A stretch of 64,000 nt of DNA from assembly GCF_000422385.1 (NCBI RefSeq), contig NZ_AULR01000014.1, positions 1 through 64,000 on the forward strand, given 5' to 3'. Of this stretch, positions 35,739 to 44,974 are shown piece by piece. Source of the stretch: Microbacterium indicum DSM 19969 (GTDB lineage: Bacteria > Actinomycetota > Actinomycetes > Actinomycetales > Microbacteriaceae). Positions within the stretch are counted from its first letter, which is position 1. Every line of letters starts with the position of its first letter. The notes beneath the pieces were generated by a model. That model did no database searches. It saw only the letters and a list, made by a program, of their open reading frames with translations, and had not been told where the DNA came from. A program made the translations under genes and the position numbers.

Positions 35739-36785
35739 ATGAGCGCCACAGCCGTCTCGCTGCCCATTCCCCGCGTCCCCGTCCGGCGCGAGCCCCTCGT
35801 GGACCGGCCCGTCGACGGGAGCAAGAAGGTCCTCCTCGCCGCGCCCCGCGGGTACTGCGCCGGCGTCGACCGAGCGGTCGTGACGGTCGAGAAGGCTCTC
35901 GAGCGCTACGGATCCCCCGTGTACGTGCGCAAGCAGATCGTGCACAACATCCACGTGGTGCGCGAGCTCGAGGATCAGGGCGCGATCTTCGTCGACGAGG
36001 TCGACGAGGTCCCCGAGGGTGCGCACGTCGTCTTCAGCGCGCACGGCGTCTCGCCCGCCGTCGTCGACGCGGCCGCCGACCGCGGCCTGCAGGCGATCGA
36101 CGCGACCTGCCCGCTCGTGACGAAGGTGCACCGCGAGGCCAAGCGGTTCGCCCGCGACGACTACCAGATCCTCCTCGTCGGCCACAGCGGCCACGAGGAG
36201 GTCGAGGGCACCGCGGGCGAGGCCCCCGGAAACGTCACGATCGTCAACAACCCCGACGAGGCCGACACGATCGAGGTCGACGACCCGTCGAAGCTCGTGT
36301 GGCTCTCGCAGACGACCCTCTCGGTCGACGAGACCATGGAGACGGTCGACCGCCTGCGCGCCCGCTTCCCCGATCTGCAGAACCCGCCGTCCGACGACAT
36401 CTGCTACGCGACGCAGAACCGTCAGGTCGCGATCAAGAAGGTCGCCGCCGAGGCCGACCTCGTGATCGTGGTCGGATCCGCGAACTCGTCGAACAGCGTG
36501 CGCCTCGTCGAGGTCGCGCTGCAGCACGGCGCCAAGGCCGCGTACCGCATCGACTACGCCGACGAGGTGCGCCAGGAGTGGCTCGACGGCGTCAGCACCG
36601 TCGGCATCACGAGCGGCGCGAGCGTTCCCGACGTCCTCGTCCAGGAGCTCATGCGCGAGCTGGCCCAGGCCGGGTACCGCGACGTCGAGGAGGTCCGCAC
36701 GGCCGAGGAGGACCTCATGTTCTCCCTGCCCAAGGAGCTGCGCACGGGCGCCCACCATCGCGGCGGTCGCGGGGTTGCGGCGTGA
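35739..36785 (+). CDS. ispH: 4-hydroxy-3-methylbut-2-enyl diphosphate reductase
   Basis: IspH (LytB) makes IPP and DMAPP in the last step of the MEP pathway using a [4Fe-4S] cluster. Its three cluster cysteines are in [25 protein letters not shown] and [11 protein letters not shown]. The active-site [19 protein letters not shown] and TSGASVPD are also present. I chose the ATG at 35739 (348 residues) over an in-frame ATG at 35688, because a -10 box lies 6 bases before it. The stop overlaps the DUF6264 start (GTGA). Confidence 0.96.
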   Translation: MSATAVSLPIPRVPVRREPLVDRPVDGSKKVLLAAPRGYCAGVDRAVVTVEKALERYGSPVYVRKQIVHNIHVVRELEDQGAIFVDEVDEVPEGAHVVFSAHGVSPAVVDAAADRGLQAIDATCPLVTKVHREAKRFARDDYQILLVGHSGHEEVEGTAGEAPGNVTIVNNPDEADTIEVDDPSKLVWLSQTTLSVDETMETVDRLRARFPDLQNPPSDDICYATQNRQVAIKKVAAEADLVIVVGSANSSNSVRLVEVALQHGAKAAYRIDYADEVRQEWLDGVSTVGITSGASVPDVLVQELMRELAQAGYRDVEEVRTAEEDLMFSLPKELRTGAHHRGGRGVAA

Positions 36786-37318
36786 GCGGCGGATCACCGC
36801 AGTTCGGGCAGTTCGCGTCGCCCGATGATCAGGCCGCCCGCAGCGGGCGCCCCGCGGCGCAGCCCGTGGATCCGGCGCTCGTCCCGCAGGATGCGCCCGT
36901 GTTCGACACGGCGCAGGCGCCCGCTGGGGGCGGCGCCGCGGCGCCGGCCGGCGCGCGGCTCGCCGACCGCATCGTCACGATCGCGCTCCTCGCCTACGGG
37001 CTGTTCAACACCATCGGCTCGTTCGCGATCTACGCCGACCCGTCGTCGATCCTCGACGTGCTGGGTGTCGACGTCGAGCTGACCGATTACGCGGGGATCC
37101 GCACGCTCGGGATCGTCGCGACGGTCGTCGTCGTCGCCGGGTGGCTCGGCACGGCGGCAATCTGCTGGTGGCGTCTCGCGAGAAGGCGGAGCGCCTGGTG
37201 GATCGCGCTCCTCGCGGGCGTCGTCTTCAACTTCGTGGGCAGCCTTCTCATCACGATCCCGCTCGTGCAGGATCCCGCCGTCATGGACGCGCTCCTGAAC
37301 CTCTCGGGCGCGAGCTGA
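36782..37318 (+). CDS. DUF6264 family membrane protein
   Basis: The 178-residue protein has a Pro/Ala/Gln-rich N-terminus (about 55 residues) and three to four membrane helices ([60 protein letters not shown]). I assign it to DUF6264 from the helical pattern and its place after ispH, as in other Microbacteriaceae; the role is unknown. GTG at 36782 overlaps the ispH stop, so translation is coupled. Confidence 0.8.
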   Translation: MSGGSPQFGQFASPDDQAARSGRPAAQPVDPALVPQDAPVFDTAQAPAGGGAAAPAGARLADRIVTIALLAYGLFNTIGSFAIYADPSSILDVLGVDVELTDYAGIRTLGIVATVVVVAGWLGTAAICWWRLARRRSAWWIALLAGVVFNFVGSLLITIPLVQDPAVMDALLNLSGAS

Positions 37319-37325
37319 CGAGACG

Positions 37326-37365
37326 CGACAACGGCCCCGGATCCGCGGATCCGGGGCCGTTGTCG
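37326..37365. terminator. Perfect 40-bp palindrome between DUF6264 and fba genes
   Basis: CGACAACGGCCCCGGATCCG (37326-37345) is followed directly by its exact complement. It lies between convergent genes, 7 bases after one stop and 5 before the other. Confidence 0.85.
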
Positions 37366-37370
37366 TCGTA

Positions 37371-38402
<1,032 letters not shown>

Positions 38403-38460
38403 GACGATGCTCCTTCGAGAGGGGGGCGAATGCCCCTTCAGCCTAGGGCTCTCCGGGCGC

Positions 38461-38506
38461 GCGAGAAACCTCGCGTCGAATCGAAAGATCGCCGATTCTT
38501 TCTCGC
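38461..38506. promoter_or_regulatory. Nested inverted repeats between fba and glpX
   Basis: GCGAGAAA (38461-38468) is the exact complement of TTTCTCGC (38499-38506), and inside it GAATCG (38478-38483) matches CGATTC (38493-38498). The whole dyad is about 46 bases and lies between the two divergent starts. It is a good candidate for a shared operator. The regulator is unknown. Confidence 0.5.
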
Positions 38507-38563
38507 TTCGAGGAGGCGAAAGCAGGCCCTTCTTCGCGTCTCGGGGCTAGCGTCGACGGAGTG

Positions 38564-39562
38564 ATGGCAGAACACGAGATCCGTGACACCAGCGACCTGA
38601 TTCCCCTGCAGCCCGACCGCAACATCGCGCTCGAGCTCGTGCGCGCGACGGAGGCCGCGGCGATCCGCTCCGTTCCGTTCATCGGCCGCGGCCAGAAGGA
38701 GCTCGCCGACGGCGCGGCCGTCGACGCCATGCGCGCCTTCCTCGCGACCGTCGAGTTCGACGGCCGCGTCGTGATCGGCGAGGGCGAGAAGGACCGCGCC
38801 CCCATGCTGTTCAACGGCGAGTCGGTGGGAACCGGTCGCGGCCGCGCATACGACATCGCGGTCGACCCGATCGACGGCACGAGCCTCACGGCCGCGGGCC
38901 GCAACAACGCTCTTTCGGTGATCGCGATGGCCCCGCGCGGCGCGATGCTCGACGCGTCGAGCGTCTTCTACATGGACAAGATCGTCACGGGCCCCGCGGG
39001 CCACGGCGTCGTCGACATCCGCAAGCCCATCGGCGAGAACATCCGCGCGCTCGCGGCGGCGCTCGGCAAGCCCGTCGAGGAGATGGTGGTTTCGGTCCTC
39101 GACCGGCCGCGCCACGAGCAGCTCATCGCCGACATCCGCGAGACGGGCGCCGGAACCCGCCTCATGAGCGACGGCGACGTCGCGGGCGGCATCAACGCCG
39201 CGCGCCACGACGCGCGCACCGACATGTGCGTGGGCATCGGCGGCAGCCCCGAGGGCATCGTGACGGCGTGCGCGATCAAGGCGCTCGGCGGCTTCATCCA
39301 GGGGCGCCTCGCTCCGCTCGACGACGACGAGCGCCAGCGCGCGATCGATGCGGGCCTCGACGTCGACGCGGTCCTCTCGGCCGACGAGCTCGTCACGAGC
39401 GACGACACGATCTTCGTCGCGACGGGCGTGACGGACGGCGCCCTGGTGGAGGGCGTGCACCGCCGCGGCGGCTACCTCTTCACCGAGAGCGTCGTCCTGC
39501 GCGGGCACTCGGGGACGCTCCGCCGCATCTCGAGCGAGCACCTCGAGTCGAAGTGGCTCTGA
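38564..39562 (+). CDS. glpX: Class II fructose-1,6-bisphosphatase
   Basis: GlpX removes the 1-phosphate of fructose 1,6-bisphosphate in gluconeogenesis; in many actinobacteria it is the only such enzyme. The 332-residue protein shows the metal-site motifs VVIGEGEKDRAPML and DIAVDPIDGTSLTA, then GIGGSPEGIVTACAIKALGG. ATG at 38564 is taken, with a GTG one codon earlier. A TAGCGT at 38548-38553 could be its -10. It is divergent from fba. Confidence 0.96.
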   Translation: MAEHEIRDTSDLIPLQPDRNIALELVRATEAAAIRSVPFIGRGQKELADGAAVDAMRAFLATVEFDGRVVIGEGEKDRAPMLFNGESVGTGRGRAYDIAVDPIDGTSLTAAGRNNALSVIAMAPRGAMLDASSVFYMDKIVTGPAGHGVVDIRKPIGENIRALAAALGKPVEEMVVSVLDRPRHEQLIADIRETGAGTRLMSDGDVAGGINAARHDARTDMCVGIGGSPEGIVTACAIKALGGFIQGRLAPLDDDERQRAIDAGLDVDAVLSADELVTSDDTIFVATGVTDGALVEGVHRRGGYLFTESVVLRGHSGTLRRISSEHLESKWL

Positions 39563-39603
39563 CTGGGCGTTCTTCGTGAGGCTCGGCGGAGCGGCGTGAG
39601 AAG

Positions 39604-39813
39604 ATGGCGACCATGGCCGATGGAACCGAGCAGAACCAGTCAGCCGGCGCGCGCGCCGTGGTGGCCCATGCACAGGATCCGGCACGTCGCCCCGACGTCC
39701 TCTTCCGCCGGCGCCGCCCGGAGGGGACCGAGCCGAGCGTCTGGTGGGCGATCGGCGGTTTCCTCGCCGTGTCGGCCATCGTGCTCGCGGGCCTCAATCT
39801 GATTCCGGGCTGA
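39604..39813 (+). CDS. Small single-pass membrane protein
   Basis: The 69-residue product is unknown. A charged, Arg-rich cytosolic part (PARRPDVLFRRRRPEGTEPS) is followed by one C-terminal helix (VWWAIGGFLAVSAIVLAGLN). Start at 39604 is uncertain; an ATG three codons later (MADGTEQN) is as good. Its last 20 bases overlap the end of convergent rmuC, and a terminator follows inside rmuC, which argues that it is truly expressed. Confidence 0.65.
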   Translation: MATMADGTEQNQSAGARAVVAHAQDPARRPDVLFRRRRPEGTEPSVWWAIGGFLAVSAIVLAGLNLIPG

Positions 39814-40978
39814 GCACAGCTCCTTCCGGTGAGAGCAGCTCCGGCGCCGTCGTGCGCCGGGGCTGCTTTTCGATGAGGGCGGGGGCCTGCGCGGCGTCGA
39901 GCTTCGTGTCGTCGATGCCGGGGAACCGTCGCGCCGTCACGAGAACGCGCGACTCGAGGGATCCGACGAGCCCGTTGTAGGCGTCGACGGTGCGCTCGAT
40001 CGCCCGCCGCATGGCGTCGGTGTGGCCGGCGAGGGATCCGAGTCGGTCGTAGAGCTGCGTGCCGAGCTGCAGCAGCGTCTTCGCCTCATCGCTGACCTGC
40101 TGCTGGCTCCAGGCGTAGGACACCGTCTTGAGGACGGCCCAGAGGTTCACGGGGGAGGCGAGCGCGACGCGCTTGCCGAAGGCGTACTCCATGAGCGCGG
40201 GATCCTCGGCGAGGGCAGCCGAGAGCACCGACTCGCTGGGGATGAAGCAGATCACGAACTCGGGCGAGGTGTCGACGCCCGCCCAGTAGGCCTTGCGCGC
40301 GAGCGTGTCGACGTGGGCGCGGACCGCCTTGACGTGCCGCTGCATGAGATCGTCGCGCCGGGCCGCATCGTCTCCCGTCGCGGTCTCGGGGATCGCCGAC
40401 GCGTCGAGGAACGCGTCGAGCGGAGCCTTGGCGTCGACCGCGATCGATGCGCCGCCCGGCAGGCGCACGAGCATGTCGGGGCGCCCGGCGCCCGCATCGG
40501 ACGATATCGACGCCTGCACATCGAAGTCGACGCGGGCGAGGAGACCCGCCGACTCGACGATGCGGCGCAGCTGCGCCTCGCCCCACACGCCGCGGGTCTG
40601 GTTCGAGCGCAGCGCCCCGGCGAGCGACTCGGTCGTCTGCCGCAGCTGCTCGTCGGCGACGCGAGCGCCGCGCAGCTGCTCGGCGACCTGCCCGAACTGC
40701 ATCTGCCGCTCGCGCTCCATCTGATCCACGCGCATCTGGACGCGGAGCAGGCTCTCCTGCACCGGGGCGAGCGCCGTGACGACGGCGTTCTCGCGCGAAT
40801 CGCGTTGCGCGGCGGCCGCGCGCTCGCTGCTCGCGTAGCTCTCCTGCCGGTCGAGGGCGTCGCGCAGGCCCGCCGCCTCGGCCTCGGCCGCCGCGACGCG
40901 GGAGGACCGCGCGAACCACCCGATCGCGCCGCCCGCCGCGAGCGCCACGACCACGAGAACCACTGTCAGAACGTCCAT
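39794..40978 (-). CDS. rmuC: DNA recombination protein RmuC family
   Basis: RmuC-like proteins limit rearrangement between inverted repeats; the family has a PD-(D/E)xK-like nuclease fold. The 394-residue protein has an N-terminal membrane anchor (VLTVVLVVVALAAGGAIGWF) and a long coiled coil (about residues 25-130). The core contains QTRGVWGEAQLRRIVE, GRPDMLVRLPGGASIAVDAK and FVICFIPSESVLSAAL. I chose ATG at 40978, giving the anchor; an upstream in-frame start would overlap the ychF promoter. It converges with the 69-residue gene. Confidence 0.92.
   Translation of the reverse strand: MDVLTVVLVVVALAAGGAIGWFARSSRVAAAEAEAAGLRDALDRQESYASSERAAAAQRDSRENAVVTALAPVQESLLRVQMRVDQMERERQMQFGQVAEQLRGARVADEQLRQTTESLAGALRSNQTRGVWGEAQLRRIVESAGLLARVDFDVQASISSDAGAGRPDMLVRLPGGASIAVDAKAPLDAFLDASAIPETATGDDAARRDDLMQRHVKAVRAHVDTLARKAYWAGVDTSPEFVICFIPSESVLSAALAEDPALMEYAFGKRVALASPVNLWAVLKTVSYAWSQQQVSDEAKTLLQLGTQLYDRLGSLAGHTDAMRRAIERTVDAYNGLVGSLESRVLVTARRFPGIDDTKLDAAQAPALIEKQPRRTTAPELLSPEGAVLSPESD
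39834..39870 (+). terminator. Rho-independent terminator of the 69-residue gene, inside rmuC
   Basis: AGCAGCTCCGGCGC (39834-39847) pairs with GCGCCGGGGCTGCT (39854-39867) with one G-T wobble, followed by a T-tract ending at 39870. It lies within the last codons of rmuC on the other strand. Confidence 0.7.
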
Positions 40979-41026
40979 GTGACAAGCCTCACCCGAAGCT
41001 CTGACATTCGAAGGGCGGCGCACACG

Positions 41027-41032
41027 TAAACT
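41027..41032 (+). promoter_or_regulatory. -10 box TAAACT of ychF
   Basis: TAAACT ends 8 bases before the GTG at 41041, compatible with a leaderless message. Confidence 0.45.
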
Positions 41033-41040
41033 GGCGTGTC

Positions 41041-42114
41041 GTGGCTCTCACTATCGGCATCGTCGGCCTGCCCAACGTCGGCAAGTCCACGCTCTTCAAC
41101 GCTCTGACCAAGAACACCGTGCTCGCGGCGAACTACCCGTTCGCGACGATCGAGCCGAACGTCGGCGTCGTCGAGCTGCCCGACCCGCGCCTCGACCGCC
41201 TGGCCGAGATCTTCGGATCGCAGAAGAGCCTCTACGCTCCCGTGTCGTTCGTCGACATCGCGGGCATCGTGCGCGGTGCGAGCGAGGGCGAGGGGCTCGG
41301 CAACCAGTTCCTCGCGAACATCCGCGAGGCCGATGCGATCGCGCAGGTCGTGCGCGGGTTCACCGACGGCGACGTCACGCACGTCGACGGCAAGGTCGAC
41401 CCGGCCGCCGACATGGAGACCATCAACACCGAGCTGATGCTCGCCGACATGCAGACCCTCGAGAAGGCGATCCCGCGCGTCGAGAAGGAGGTCAAGGGCA
41501 AGAAGACCGACCCGGCGACCCTCGCGGCGGCGAAGGAGGCCCTCGCGGTCCTCGAGTCGGGCAAGACGCTCTTCCAGGCCGGCTTCGACACGACTCCCGT
41601 CAAGGAGCTCGGCCTCCTGACGGCGAAGCCCACGCTCTTCGTCTTCAACGTCGACGAGGGCGTCCTCACCGATGCCGACCGCATGCGCGAGCTCGCGGAT
41701 CTCGTCGCCCCCGCCAAGGCCGTGTTCCTCGACGCGCAGGTCGAGTCGGAGCTCATCGGGCTCGAGCCCGATGAGGCGCTCGAGATGCTGCAGTCGCTCG
41801 GCCAGGAGGAGTCCGGTCTCGACCAGCTGGCCCGCGTCGGCTTCGAGACCCTCGGACTGCAGACCTACCTGACGGCTGGCCCGAAGGAGGCGCGCGCCTG
41901 GACGATCCCGCAGGGTGCGACCGCCCCGCAGGCCGCCGGCGTGATCCACTCCGACTTCGAGCGCGGATTCATCAAGGCTGAGATCGTGTCGTTCGCCGAC
42001 CTCGACCAGTACGGATCCATGGCCGACGCCAAGGCCGCCGGCCGCGTCCGCATGGAGGGCAAGGAATACGTCATGCAGGACGGCGACGTGGTGGAGTTCC
42101 GCTTTAACGTGTGA
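41041..42114 (+). CDS. ychF: Redox-regulated ATPase YchF
   Basis: YchF (OLA1 family) is a ribosome-associated P-loop ATPase. The 357-residue protein has G1 GIVGLPNVGKSTLFNAL, G3 VDIAGIVRGASEGEGLG, and the altered G4 FNVDEG, where NVDE instead of NKxD explains ATP preference. The C-terminal TGS domain (about residues 275-357, AGPKEARAWTIPQGATAPQA) ends DGDVVEFRFNV. GTG at 41041 follows a -10 box by 8 bases. A strong terminator lies 24 bases past the stop. It marks the end of the housekeeping region. Confidence 0.97.
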   Translation: MALTIGIVGLPNVGKSTLFNALTKNTVLAANYPFATIEPNVGVVELPDPRLDRLAEIFGSQKSLYAPVSFVDIAGIVRGASEGEGLGNQFLANIREADAIAQVVRGFTDGDVTHVDGKVDPAADMETINTELMLADMQTLEKAIPRVEKEVKGKKTDPATLAAAKEALAVLESGKTLFQAGFDTTPVKELGLLTAKPTLFVFNVDEGVLTDADRMRELADLVAPAKAVFLDAQVESELIGLEPDEALEMLQSLGQEESGLDQLARVGFETLGLQTYLTAGPKEARAWTIPQGATAPQAAGVIHSDFERGFIKAEIVSFADLDQYGSMADAKAAGRVRMEGKEYVMQDGDVVEFRFNV

Positions 42115-42137
42115 TGCGGGCTGATCCTGCTCCGCTG

Positions 42138-42166
42138 GCCCCGTCGATCGTCGTGATCGGCGGGGC
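42138..42166 (+). terminator. Terminator after ychF
   Basis: GCCCCGTCGATC (42138-42149) pairs with GATCGGCGGGGC (42155-42166), with one G-T wobble and a 5-base loop, followed by TTCGTTGTCT. Confidence 0.8.
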
Positions 42167-42207
42167 TTCGTTGTCTCATTTTTGTCTTTCCGTGCCGAGT
42201 AATCCGC

Positions 42208-42225
42208 GCTATCATGATTGATAGC
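42208..42225 (+). promoter_or_regulatory. Palindromic operator of the FitAB-type module
   Basis: GCTATCA-TGAT-TGATAGC is a perfect 7-bp inverted repeat 17 bases before the antitoxin ATG. It includes a TATCAT that could be the -10 box. Ribbon-helix-helix antitoxins usually repress their own operon at such sites. Confidence 0.55.
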
Positions 42226-42242
42226 AGAAGGGCGTGTCTCTG

Positions 42243-42476
42243 ATGTCATCCATCATCGTGCGTGGTCTCGATGACCGCGTGAAGCAGCAGCTCGCATCGC
42301 AGGCGAAGGAGCACGGGCGGTCCATGGAGGCCGAGGTTCGCGACATCCTGACGAAGGCCGCTCGACGGCCGCATATCGGCATGGCTCTTCTGGACGTGGC
42401 ACGGGAACTTGGCGGGGTCGACGAGCTGCCGGTTCCGACGCGCGATGATGTCGCACGGGCGGCGGAGTTCGAATGA
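42243..42476 (+). CDS. FitA-like ribbon-helix-helix antitoxin
   Basis: The 77-residue protein begins MSSIIVRGLDDRVKQQLASQ and continues EHGRSMEAEVRDILTKA. This is the Arc/FitA ribbon-helix-helix DNA-binding fold. The C-terminus (DVARAAEFE) is the flexible part that usually fills the toxin active site. ATG at 42243 is taken; GTG at 42234 in the same frame lies closer to AGAAGG. The stop overlaps the toxin start (ATGA). A palindrome upstream supports autoregulation. It is the first gene of the accessory region. Confidence 0.88.
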   Translation: MSSIIVRGLDDRVKQQLASQAKEHGRSMEAEVRDILTKAARRPHIGMALLDVARELGGVDELPVPTRDDVARAAEFE

Positions 42477-42898
42477 TCGTCATCGACACGAACGTCATCT
42501 CGGAGATCTTTCGGTCCTCGCCGGAGCCTCGTGTCGTCGAGTGGCTCGTGTCGCTGACGGGCGACGTCGCAATCACCTCCATCACGCTCGCGGAGCTGCT
42601 TGCGGGTGTGCGCAGGCTCCCAGACGGCCGACGCAAAGACGAGCTGGCGCCGGGCATCGAGCAAGCGGTAGCGCCGTATCGGGGGAGCCGGTCGGTGCTC
42701 GCATTCGATGCTGACGCGGCGGAGCGATACACGGAGGTGCTCGCGTCGCGTGAGGCAGCAGGCGCGCCGGTCAGTACCGCCGACGCTCAAATCGCGGCGA
42801 TCTGCTTGGCGCACGGGGCGACCTGCGCTACGCGCAATGTGAAGGATTTCCAGCACACCGGCGTCGAGCTGGTGGACCCGTGGACTGTGGACGTGTGA
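42473..42898 (+). CDS. FitB/VapC-like PIN-domain toxin ribonuclease
   Basis: The 141-residue PIN protein has the acidic active-site set in order: Asp in MIVIDTNVISE, Glu in SITLAELLAGV, Asp in VLAFDADAAERYTE and Asp in STADAQIAAICLAHG, then TRNVKDF. The length and motifs fit FitB, a tRNA- or mRNA-cutting toxin. It is coupled to the antitoxin by ATGA. All catalytic residues are present, so it may be functional. The targets are unknown. Confidence 0.9.
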   Translation: MIVIDTNVISEIFRSSPEPRVVEWLVSLTGDVAITSITLAELLAGVRRLPDGRRKDELAPGIEQAVAPYRGSRSVLAFDADAAERYTEVLASREAAGAPVSTADAQIAAICLAHGATCATRNVKDFQHTGVELVDPWTVDV

Positions 42899-43151
42899 AG
42901 CGTCATTCGATCGAGATCTTCGCCCACACGTGGGATGCGCGCGCCGCGAGATCGTCATCGGGACGGAGGCCCTTGCGATCGCGGCCGCGTCTCGTTCGGC
43001 TGCTTGGACTGTCGAGAGCAAGTCGTCCCGTTCTCCGAGTCATGCGAATGGGAGAGGATCCGTGCACGCGAGAGTTCGGTCGGGCGTGATGGCGAATTCG
43101 TCGTGGACGAGTCCGGCCTGCCTGGATGCGCCGGGGAACCCCGGGTGGTCA

Positions 43152-44318
43152 TTAGTCGCGGTGGGCGTCGAAGATCTCCCGGGCGCGTTCGCGGCCGACG
43201 AGGGCAGACGCGTGTTCGGCTGCGACGAGCTGGTCGACGGCCTCGCCGAGATCCTCCCTCTCGCCGGTGTCGATTCCCGGCAGGTCGTTGAAGGCGGTCG
43301 TGAAGCGTACGAGCGCCTGCTCGGCTTCCTCTGCCGTGGTCGCAGACGCGAGGGCCTTCTGTGCAGCTCGGTGGGCGCGGATCGCCTTCTTCTGCAGGCT
43401 CTCGGGCTCCCATCCGCCGTAGGGGAGTCCGTACTCGGCGACGAACCATTCCCGGGATCGCAGCTGAGACACGGACGAATACCGAAGGGGCCGCTGCCGG
43501 GAGACGGCGCGCACGTCGGCCCGCAGCTGCCTGCCGGCTGCCTGGTCGACGTTGAAGGCGATGAAGGTCTCCAACTGCGGGAAGGTCGCCAAGGGCGGGA
43601 AGCCCTCGAGGTCGGGTACATAGCGCAGCTCGAGGCGGGTCAGGTTCGGGAGCCGCGTCAGTGCGTCGAAGTCGGTGAAGGATCCGCGCAGCTGCAGATG
43701 GGTCAGGTTCGGCCAGGCGTGCAGGCTCGTCAAGCTGATCGGGGCTTCGAGTGGCCCGTGCGAAAGACTCAGACCGCCGATCTCGCGCAGCCCGGGAGGC
43801 GCGGCCACGGTGACCGCGGTCGTCGATGCGCCGCGGGCCGTCCCGGTGTCCGGAGACAGCGTCAGCATGCCGGGGGCGCCGGCGACGGCGCGGAACCGGT
43901 CGAGGTGACCTCGAAGAGTCAGGGAACGCATCGCCCGTTCCGGGAGGACGAGCGAGAGCGGTTCGTCGGGCACGTCGATCAGCAGGTGATCGATCTGCGC
44001 CGCGGCGGCGTCGACCGTCCGGCCGTGCGTGGGGGACCAGACCACGGACTCGATGCGGCGGTGCGCCGACCAGGCGAAGAACCCGGCGTCGTCCCCGTGG
44101 TACCTGATCACGCGCGGCCACGCCGCCCCGGACGGGTCCGCGAACCGGTCGAAGCACGACCAGTCGATGATCTCGTCCGCCGCCACCCGCAGAGCGCAGG
44201 CCGCGTCGGCAGGCGCGTCCGGGCCGATCTGCAGCAGCCCCACCCCGGGATCCAGGGTCAGCACGTGGCTGTCCGGACCGGTCACCGACAACCGCACTCC
44301 CGCGTTCGCACCGCCCAT
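43152..44318 (-). CDS. Leucine-rich-repeat-containing protein of unknown function
   Basis: The 388-residue protein has no signal peptide or membrane helix. The N-terminal half (about 1-185) is unrecognised. A short run of leucine-rich repeats follows (SLTSLHAWPNLTHLQLRGSF, then DALTRLPNLTRLELRYVPDL, about 190-260). An alpha-helical C-terminus (LQKKAIRAHRAAQKALASAT) resembles the tail of other actinobacterial LRR proteins. ATG at 44318 is the only good start. The preceding 253 bases to fitB (42899-43151) hold no supportable gene. It may mediate protein contacts, but no partner is visible. Confidence 0.7.
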   Translation of the reverse strand: MGGANAGVRLSVTGPDSHVLTLDPGVGLLQIGPDAPADAACALRVAADEIIDWSCFDRFADPSGAAWPRVIRYHGDDAGFFAWSAHRRIESVVWSPTHGRTVDAAAAQIDHLLIDVPDEPLSLVLPERAMRSLTLRGHLDRFRAVAGAPGMLTLSPDTGTARGASTTAVTVAAPPGLREIGGLSLSHGPLEAPISLTSLHAWPNLTHLQLRGSFTDFDALTRLPNLTRLELRYVPDLEGFPPLATFPQLETFIAFNVDQAAGRQLRADVRAVSRQRPLRYSSVSQLRSREWFVAEYGLPYGGWEPESLQKKAIRAHRAAQKALASATTAEEAEQALVRFTTAFNDLPGIDTGEREDLGEAVDQLVAAEHASALVGRERAREIFDAHRD

Positions 44319-44415
44319 GGACCAATTATCGTGCGCGCTCGGTCGCGTTCCGGTCCGACCCCCGGTTGCTTGGGGCTCGCGCCGCCTGTACCCGGGCCCT
44401 CCGGATCCTCGGGCC

Positions 44416-44450
44416 GCGCGGTCAGCAGACGATCGGGAGGGTGACCGCGC
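44416..44450 (-). terminator. Hairpin after the gene at 44460
   Basis: GCGCGGTCA (44416-44424) pairs with TGACCGCGC (44442-44450) across a 17-base loop. It lies just downstream of the minus-strand gene ending at 44460. Confidence 0.4.
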
Positions 44451-44459
44451 GCCGCCGGG

Positions 44460-44918
44460 TCAGTACTCGCCCTTGATCACGAAGTAGGAGCCGCGGATCG
44501 TGCCGGCGAGCTTCGACTGCTGCCGCGCGAACTTGAAGGTGCCGAGCTCGTCGGGGACGTCCATGCCGTCGGAGAGCTTGAAGCCGACGGCGTGCTTGCC
44601 GCCTTCCGCGAGCTCGTAGAGGACGTTGATCGCGAGACCCGACTCGTAGAACACGTATGCCCAGCGGATGCCGGGGATCGGAGGCTCAGCCACCTCGAGC
44701 GCGGGGGAGGCGATGACGATCCCGCGCTCGTCGGTCAGGATCTTCGTGACCCACGCCAGGGTGTCGGTCCCCTCGGCCGGCTCCGTGGTGAAGTCGAGGT
44801 CGTACTTGTTGCGGATGTAGCGCGCCTCGTTGGCGCGGAGGCCCGCCAGCGCGTCTGGGAGGGGCGAGGATTCCAGCCCGATCGTGGATACGTTCACGAA
44901 GTCGACGACGTACGGCAT
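44460..44918 (-). CDS. Conserved hypothetical protein
   Basis: The 152-residue protein (MPYVVDFVNVSTIGLESSPL at the start) is soluble, alpha/beta in character and acidic. Features are NEARYIRNKYDLDFTTEP, IPGIRWAYVFYESGLAINVL and the end TIRGSYFVIKGEY. I do not recognise the family. Codon use is typical for the genome. It lies between the LRR gene (same strand) and a divergent RibD-like reductase 56 bases away. No membrane segment or catalytic motif is visible. Confidence 0.65.
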   Translation of the reverse strand: MPYVVDFVNVSTIGLESSPLPDALAGLRANEARYIRNKYDLDFTTEPAEGTDTLAWVTKILTDERGIVIASPALEVAEPPIPGIRWAYVFYESGLAINVLYELAEGGKHAVGFKLSDGMDVPDELGTFKFARQQSKLAGTIRGSYFVIKGEY

Positions 44919-44974
44919 GGGATCACGCTATACCTCGTCCCGGCGATGTCGGGGGTTCTCGGTACCGTGACGCC

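Noticed and set aside
42899..43151. Possible coding remnants between the PIN toxin and the LRR gene
   Set aside because: All frames are short, with no start signal or recognisable motif. It is treated as non-coding or decayed sequence.
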